64,000 bases of DNA from Marinobacterium rhizophilum DSM 18822. Lineage in GTDB: Bacteria; Pseudomonadota; Gammaproteobacteria; Pseudomonadales; Balneatricaceae. The stretch spans positions 310,001 through 374,000 of the forward strand of contig NZ_KB899089.1 in the NCBI RefSeq assembly GCF_000378045.1. Direction: 5' to 3'. The notes beneath the pieces were generated by a model, which saw nothing but the letters and a program-made list of their open reading frames with translations, did not search any database and was not told the origin of the DNA. This document shows positions 59,527-64,000 of the stretch, piece by piece (position 1 is the first letter of the stretch; the number at the start of each line of letters is the position of its first letter). A program made the position numbers and the translations under genes.

Positions 59527-60906
59527 TTAGCCGTACACCGCTTCCGGCAGCCAGGTGGCCAATGCCGGCCAGTAGGCCAGCAGGCTGAGTATCACCAGCT
59601 GTATCGCAATGAACGGTATGACACCGCGGTAGATCTGCATGGTCGAGACTGACGCCGGCGCCACGCCGCGCAGATAGAACAGTGCAAAGCCAAAGGGGGG
59701 TGTCAGGAAGGATGTCTGCAGGTTGATCGCGATCATGATGCCAAGCCACACCGGGTCCAGCCCCATGGTTAGCAGAATGGGCGCGACGATGGGCACGACC
59801 ACAAAGGTAATCTCGATAAAGTCGAGAAAGAAGCCGAGCAGGAAAATCACCAGCATGACGATTGCCATGGCGCCGAATACACCGCCGGGCAGGTCTGTGA
59901 GGAAATCGCGTACCAGGTCGTCGCCGCCGTAACCGCGGAATACCAGCGAGAAAATGGATGCGCCCACCAGGATGATAAACACCATGGAGCTGACTTCGGT
60001 GGTGGATTTCATGACCTGCTTGAGTACGGCATAGCTGAAGGTACGGCGCATCATGCTTAACAGGATGGCACCAACGGCACCGACCGAAGCGGCTTCCGTG
60101 GGGGTCGCAAAGCCACCCAGTATTGAACCCAGCACCAGGCCGATCAGCAGAATCGGTGGCACCAGTGCCTTGAGCACGCGTGCGGCGAGGTCATCCACCG
60201 CATCGCGCTCGGACTTGGGAATGGCCGGCACGCTTTTGGGGTCGGCCACGGCCTTGAACAGCAGGTACGCGACGTAGGCCGCGACCAGGATCAGACCGGG
60301 AATCAGGGCACCGAGGAACAGGTCGCCCACGGTGACGGTTTCCGGCGAGAATATGCCCTGGTCAATCTGCGCCTGCTGGTAGGCCGATGAAATGACGTCG
60401 CCCAGCAGCACCAGCACGATGGACGGCGGAATGATTTGCCCCAGTGTGCCGGAGGCGCAAATAATGCCGGTCGCAACCTTGGGGTCATAGCCACGGCGCA
60501 GCATCGTGGGCAAAGAAAGCAGGCCCATGGTGACCACGGTGGCGCCGACAATGCCGGTACTGGCGGCCAGCAGCATGCCCACCAGTGTGACGGAGATGCC
60601 CAGCCCCGCGCGCATGGGGCCAAACATCAGCGCCATGGCATCCAGCAGTTCTTCGGCGATACGGGATTTTTCCAGCATCACACCCATGAATACAAACAGC
60701 GGTACGGCAATCAGCACTTCATTGTTCATGATGCCGAACAGGCGATTGGGGACGGCCTCCAGGAAGACCGCATCGAAGTGACCGGTCCAGGTGCCAATGG
60801 CGGCAAATAACAGGCCGGTGCCAGCGAGGGAAAAAGCGACGGAGTAACCGAGCAGCAGCACGATGATAGCGCCAGCGAAAAGGAGCAGCGGCAGCAGTTC
60901 GATCAT
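59527..60906 (-). CDS. TRAP transporter large permease subunit (DctM type)
   Basis: 459 residues, about twelve helices. Conserved segments: FGIMNNEVLIAVPLFVFMGV, ASTGIVGATVVTMGLLSLP and CASGTLGQIIPPSIVLVLLG, all typical of DctM. Ion-coupled importer that accepts the ligand from the periplasmic binding protein. It overlaps dctQ by four bases (ATGA). Confidence 0.94.
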   Translation of the reverse strand: MIELLPLLLFAGAIIVLLLGYSVAFSLAGTGLLFAAIGTWTGHFDAVFLEAVPNRLFGIMNNEVLIAVPLFVFMGVMLEKSRIAEELLDAMALMFGPMRAGLGISVTLVGMLLAASTGIVGATVVTMGLLSLPTMLRRGYDPKVATGIICASGTLGQIIPPSIVLVLLGDVISSAYQQAQIDQGIFSPETVTVGDLFLGALIPGLILVAAYVAYLLFKAVADPKSVPAIPKSERDAVDDLAARVLKALVPPILLIGLVLGSILGGFATPTEAASVGAVGAILLSMMRRTFSYAVLKQVMKSTTEVSSMVFIILVGASIFSLVFRGYGGDDLVRDFLTDLPGGVFGAMAIVMLVIFLLGFFLDFIEITFVVVPIVAPILLTMGLDPVWLGIMIAINLQTSFLTPPFGFALFYLRGVAPASVSTMQIYRGVIPFIAIQLVILSLLAYWPALATWLPEAVYG

Positions 60907-61454
60907 AGTCCGTGCTCCTCGTCAGTCGGCAGCAGGTGGCCATGTCCGCACAGAACCAGCAGGCAGCGGCCAAAGTCGGCGATACCCTGCAGGATCATCA
61001 TGCAGGGCATCACAATCAGGGTGGATTTGAGTATGTAGCGATAGGGGATACCGCCGGCTTCCTGGGAGCCTTCCATCTGAGACCAGGACGTGGCGACGTA
61101 CTCCCATGAGATGACCAGTATGAAAATGGATACCGGCAGTAACAGCAACAGGGTGCCAAACAGGTTGATCCAGGCCTTACCGCGCTCGGATAACGGGCGG
61201 TAGAAAATATCTACCCGCACGTGACCGTCGTGCTTCAGGGTGTAGGCGGCGCCCAGCAGGAAAACAAAGCTGTGCATGTAGATAACCGACTCCTGCACGG
61301 CGATATTGCCGACGTTGAACAGATAGCGCATTACCACCACCACAAAGGTCGTGAGCACCATCAACAGCGTTAGCCAGGAAATAATGCGGCCGCTCCATTC
61401 GCTGAAGCAATCCAGCCATTGGACCAGTCGATTGATCGACGAGAATGAGGACAT
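60903..61454 (-). CDS. TRAP transporter small permease subunit (DctQ type)
   Basis: 183 residues, four helices, with the DctQ pattern VVVVMRYLFNVGNIAVQESVIY and the downstream GHVRVDIFYRPLSERGKAWI. Longer than the minimal 160 residues, as in TakQ-like subunits. First gene of the two-gene permease transcript; divergent from yjaG. Confidence 0.9.
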   Translation of the reverse strand: MSSFSSINRLVQWLDCFSEWSGRIISWLTLLMVLTTFVVVVMRYLFNVGNIAVQESVIYMHSFVFLLGAAYTLKHDGHVRVDIFYRPLSERGKAWINLFGTLLLLLPVSIFILVISWEYVATSWSQMEGSQEAGGIPYRYILKSTLIVMPCMMILQGIADFGRCLLVLCGHGHLLPTDEEHGL

Positions 61455-61595
61455 TTTTGTTATAACCGCGATTCAATTCGAGGAGTTACTAATATAACCG
61501 GATCGGATGGGGTCGTCATGGCTTCGCGTACTGCAAATTGTTGTAAAACCCTTACAATAGGGCCTACGAAACTGTCTCGACCTGCGGAGAGATCA

Positions 61596-62201
61596 ATGAG
61601 TGATCAATTGGATATAGAAGCACGCCTGTCAGAACTGGAGCAGGTCCGGTTGACGGCGTTTTGCGCCACGCTGTCCGAGCGCATGTTTCCCAACTTTGCG
61701 CTGTTTTCACGGCTGGTTGAATTTGGTGATGCGCAGCAGCTGCGCCAGATTCTGAATGGGGTCTGGGATCAGCTGTCCAACAGTGGCGCCAAGATGAACT
61801 TCGAGGTGCAGCTCGACAAGGTCGAAAGCAACATGCCGGACCTGGATGCCTTCGATATGTATGGCGCATCGCCGGCGCTGGATTCGGTGCTGGCACTGTT
61901 CTCGACCCTGAGCGTTATCCTGGATAACGATGCGGCTGAAGCCGTGGCGGTGCTGAACCTCTCCCGTGAGTGTGTGGCATCCTATATCGAAGTTACCGAA
62001 GGCGATGACCAGATGTCCGATGAGGAGCTGGTGCGCTTTATCAATACCCACGACATGATGTTGCAGGAAGAGGCCTTTGTGGACACGGTTCTGGAGCTGC
62101 TGGAAACCGAGGGCGCCCTTAAACCCGCGCTGGTGAAGCAGTTGCGTGAGCTGGGCCGTAATGAAGGTTTCAGCAACATCGGGATTAGTGATCAGGACTG
62201 A
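61596..62201 (+). CDS. yjaG: YjaG family protein (DUF416)
   Basis: 201 residues, acidic and helical: LSELEQVRLTAFCATLSERM, GDAQQLRQILNGVWDQL and DAFDMYGASPALDSVLALFS resemble E. coli YjaG (196 residues). Function unknown. The ATG after CGGAGAGATCA was preferred to an earlier in-frame start that has no similarity. TGATG overlap with the next gene suggests co-expression. Confidence 0.88.
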   Translation: MSDQLDIEARLSELEQVRLTAFCATLSERMFPNFALFSRLVEFGDAQQLRQILNGVWDQLSNSGAKMNFEVQLDKVESNMPDLDAFDMYGASPALDSVLALFSTLSVILDNDAAEAVAVLNLSRECVASYIEVTEGDDQMSDEELVRFINTHDMMLQEEAFVDTVLELLETEGALKPALVKQLRELGRNEGFSNIGISDQD

Positions 62202-62461
62202 TGTTAAGACTTGGCCTTGTACTGCTGCTATTGCCGGCTATCGGCATGATGACCGGATACATGATGGAACGGTCGCTGATCGACGCCTGTCTCGATGCCG
62301 GTGGGTCTTATGACTATGTCGCAGAAGCCTGCGACCCGGTGGGTAATCATGCATTTGTGCCGTTTAGCAGGCGTAATCCGCTGCTGGTGAACGGTGGCAT
62401 GTTGCTGTCCTCGGTGGGCCTGCTGCTCTGCCTTGGCGGTTTGTACCGCCGGCGCGTCTGA
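62201..62461 (+). CDS. small two-helix membrane protein, unknown function
   Basis: 86 residues: an N-terminal helix (LGLVLLLLPAIGMMTGYMM), a ~35-residue loop with two cysteines (IDACLDAGGSYDYVAEACDP) that could form a disulfide in the periplasm, and a second helix ending GGLYRRRV. Start overlaps the yjaG stop. Not assigned to a family I know. Confidence 0.75.
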   Translation: MLRLGLVLLLLPAIGMMTGYMMERSLIDACLDAGGSYDYVAEACDPVGNHAFVPFSRRNPLLVNGGMLLSSVGLLLCLGGLYRRRV

Positions 62462-62509
62462 ACTCAGGCGGTATTGATTCTCCATTCTTTCTGAAACACC
62501 GGATTTGCT

Positions 62510-62968
62510 ATGAAATCACGCTGGAAAGTCCTCATCGGACTGGCCCTTCTCGCGCTCGGGCTTGGCCTCTGGGTCTGGTTGCGCTCCCCGCTGTGGCTGG
62601 AGCAGTTCAACGAGCGCCAGAGCGAAGCACGGGCGACTTTCCAGGCCCAGGGACGGCTGTTTGGTCAGCACAATGATCAGCAGGCCTGCCTGGCCCAGAC
62701 CCTGAAGGCTTTCGATGGCTGCTCAGGGTTTGACTGTACCCTGCAGCATGACTATTTCCTCAAGGCCTGCCTGGCCGAGGCGGCGCCTTCGCCGGGTTTC
62801 TGTGATGGCGTGCCGGCGTACCGGGTCACGCCCACCGAAGACGACAAGTCCTGGGCCAAGTACGCCTGCTGGGACGGCAATATTCGTGGCGAGGGATGCC
62901 GTATGCTAATGCGCCAGCAGCAGTATGAGTGCAGTGGCGGCGTTGCCGCGGATGCGCCGGCGCAGTAA
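62510..62968 (+). CDS. cysteine-rich exported or membrane-anchored protein, unknown function
   Basis: 152 residues. A basic N-terminus and one hydrophobic helix (VLIGLALLALGLGLWVWL) form a signal anchor. The remainder has eight cysteines (in QQACLAQ, DGCSGFDC, LKACLAE, GFCDG, KYACWDG, GEGCRM and YECSG), suggesting a disulfide-stabilised periplasmic domain. It follows the two-helix protein by 48 bases on the same strand. Confidence 0.75.
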   Translation: MKSRWKVLIGLALLALGLGLWVWLRSPLWLEQFNERQSEARATFQAQGRLFGQHNDQQACLAQTLKAFDGCSGFDCTLQHDYFLKACLAEAAPSPGFCDGVPAYRVTPTEDDKSWAKYACWDGNIRGEGCRMLMRQQQYECSGGVAADAPAQ

Positions 62969-62994
62969 AACTGGCGGTCAGGCGTGAAGCGCCA

Positions 62995-63933
62995 TCAGAT
63001 GGTCAGTACCAGCTTGCCGCGCACATGTCCGCTGGCGCTTTGCTGGTGGGCACTGCGGGCTTCGGCCAGCGGTACTTCGGCCGCCAGGGTTAGCTGCAGG
63101 CTACCCTCGGTATAGCGTTTCGCGAGTTCGGCCAGCTGTTCGCCATTGGGCTCGACACGAATCCCCAGCGCCTGCTTGCCGTCCGCTTCAGCGGCACGGA
63201 TGACAGCATCGGCGGTGACTGAAGGCAAGGTGACTATTCGCCCGCCGGGTTTGAGGCACGCCAGTGCTTCGATACCGGTGTCGCCGCCCATGCCGTCGAT
63301 CACCAGATCCATGTTCTGCGCACTCTTGCCCACCTCCTGCGTCTGGTAATCAATCACCTCGTCGCACCCCAGGCTTTGCAGGTAGGCATGATTGGCCGCC
63401 GAGGCGGAGCCTGTTACGTGGGCGCCGGCTGCCTTGGCCAGTTGCACCGCCAGATGTCCAACACCGCCGGCCGCAGCGAGCACCAGCACGCGCTGCCCGC
63501 TGCTGAGCTGTCCCTTGTCAAACAGTGCCTGCCAGGCGGTCAGGCCGGCAAGGCCGAGCCCTGCGGCGGTGCTGAACAACATGTTTGCAGGTTTGTGGGC
63601 GATCTGGCTGACGGGGGCTGCCACATATTCGGCGTAGCAGCCTGCGGCTTCCGGAAAGCGGATAAAGCCGAATACTTCGTCACCGGGCTTGAAGTCTTCC
63701 ACGGCGGCGCCTGCAAGTTCCACTACGCCGGAAAACTCCCAGCCCGGCACGAATGGCAGCTTGCCGATAAAGGACGCTGCACCGCCGCCACTGCAGGTTT
63801 TCCAGTCAATCGGATTGATGCCGGCCGCCTTGTTGCGTACCAGTACTTCATTGGCCTGAATGGTGGGGGTTGGCACTTCCTCGTAGCTGAGGGCATCGGG
63901 GCCGCCAAAGGCGTGAATGCGGATCGCTTTCAT
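62995..63933 (-). CDS. NADP-dependent oxidoreductase (zinc-free MDR, quinone-reductase type)
   Basis: 312 residues of the medium-chain dehydrogenase superfamily: an N-terminal GroES-like domain (MKAIRIHAFGGPDALSYEEV; NPIDWKTCSGGG) and a Rossmann motif AAGGVGHLAVQLAKAAGA (near 154-171). The cysteine and histidine ligands of zinc enzymes are not apparent. Likely reduces quinones or enones with NADPH; substrate unknown. The last 67 bases of the window upstream of it hold no further gene. Confidence 0.87.
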   Translation of the reverse strand: MKAIRIHAFGGPDALSYEEVPTPTIQANEVLVRNKAAGINPIDWKTCSGGGAASFIGKLPFVPGWEFSGVVELAGAAVEDFKPGDEVFGFIRFPEAAGCYAEYVAAPVSQIAHKPANMLFSTAAGLGLAGLTAWQALFDKGQLSSGQRVLVLAAAGGVGHLAVQLAKAAGAHVTGSASAANHAYLQSLGCDEVIDYQTQEVGKSAQNMDLVIDGMGGDTGIEALACLKPGGRIVTLPSVTADAVIRAAEADGKQALGIRVEPNGEQLAELAKRYTEGSLQLTLAAEVPLAEARSAHQQSASGHVRGKLVLTI

Positions 63934-64000
63934 GGAGTCTCCTGCTGGGAAGGTAGGGCTGCGGCGAAAGTGGTAGCCGGAACTGCAGCTCTTGCGGTTT

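Overview
The window is the replication-origin region of a gammaproteobacterial chromosome. The evidence is core gene order: rpmH-rnpA-yidC-mnmE, an oriC-like region beside mnmG, rsmG-parA-parB, and a complete atpIBEFHAGDC operon followed by glmU-glmS. Protein sequences are closest to the Pseudomonas/Oceanospirillales type. The accessory genes (a DddP-like M24 protein, TRAP and Na+-dependent transporters, aerobic cobalamin synthesis, iron uptake) suggest a marine aerobic heterotroph. I cannot name the genus from sequence alone.

Layout. (1) 1-4015: rpmH, rnpA, yidC (no yidD between them) and mnmE. (2) 4136-20617: a cobalamin riboswitch followed by a GC-rich block for cobalt uptake (cbtB, cbtA), cobalt insertion (a fused ChlI/ChlD-like protein, cobW, cobN) and aerobic corrin-ring synthesis (cobB, cobG, H, I, J, K, L, E, M, F). 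Nearly all genes overlap by a few bases; cobK alone lies on the opposite strand and overlaps both neighbours. (3) 20630-22840: an EamA-type exporter and a DddP-like M24-fold protein. (4) 23190-23883: a candidate oriC with two perfect DnaA boxes, several near matches and an AT-rich stretch next to mnmG. (5) 24010-35497: mnmG, rsmG, parAB and the ATP synthase operon. (6) 35596-40341: a TrmB-like regulator, glmU, glmS and a TerB-like protein. (7) 40417-43221: a divergent pair resembling gamma-glutamylputrescine oxidase and synthetase. (8) 43262-50173: a Fur-type iron uptake locus (binding protein, two permeases, ATPase, FecA-like receptor). The ATPase gene is preceded by four tandem truncated copies of its own 5' end. 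(9) 50247-54957: an Lrp-type regulator, 4-hydroxyphenylpyruvate dioxygenase, a Na+ symporter and an amino-acid dehydrogenase, which together look like an aromatic/branched amino-acid catabolic locus. (10) 55258-63933: an orphan membrane-anchored FMN glutamate-synthase domain protein, a HexR-like regulator, a TRAP transporter whose binding protein converges on its permease genes, yjaG, two small envelope proteins and a quinone-reductase-like enzyme.

How it fits together. The cobalamin block sits between mnmE and mnmG, which are usually close neighbours, so it looks inserted at, or retained beside, the origin. The riboswitch should repress cobalt import and at least the first genes when B12 is plentiful. 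Two Fur-box-like sites bracket the iron transporter. The most unusual element is the tandem array at 46387-47101: four units of 178-179 bp, each with its own strong ribosome binding site and start codon, each losing the P-loop by frameshift, and overlapping so that every short frame (from copy 2 on) ends 22 bases inside the next one. No rRNA, tRNA, CRISPR array or insertion sequence was seen.
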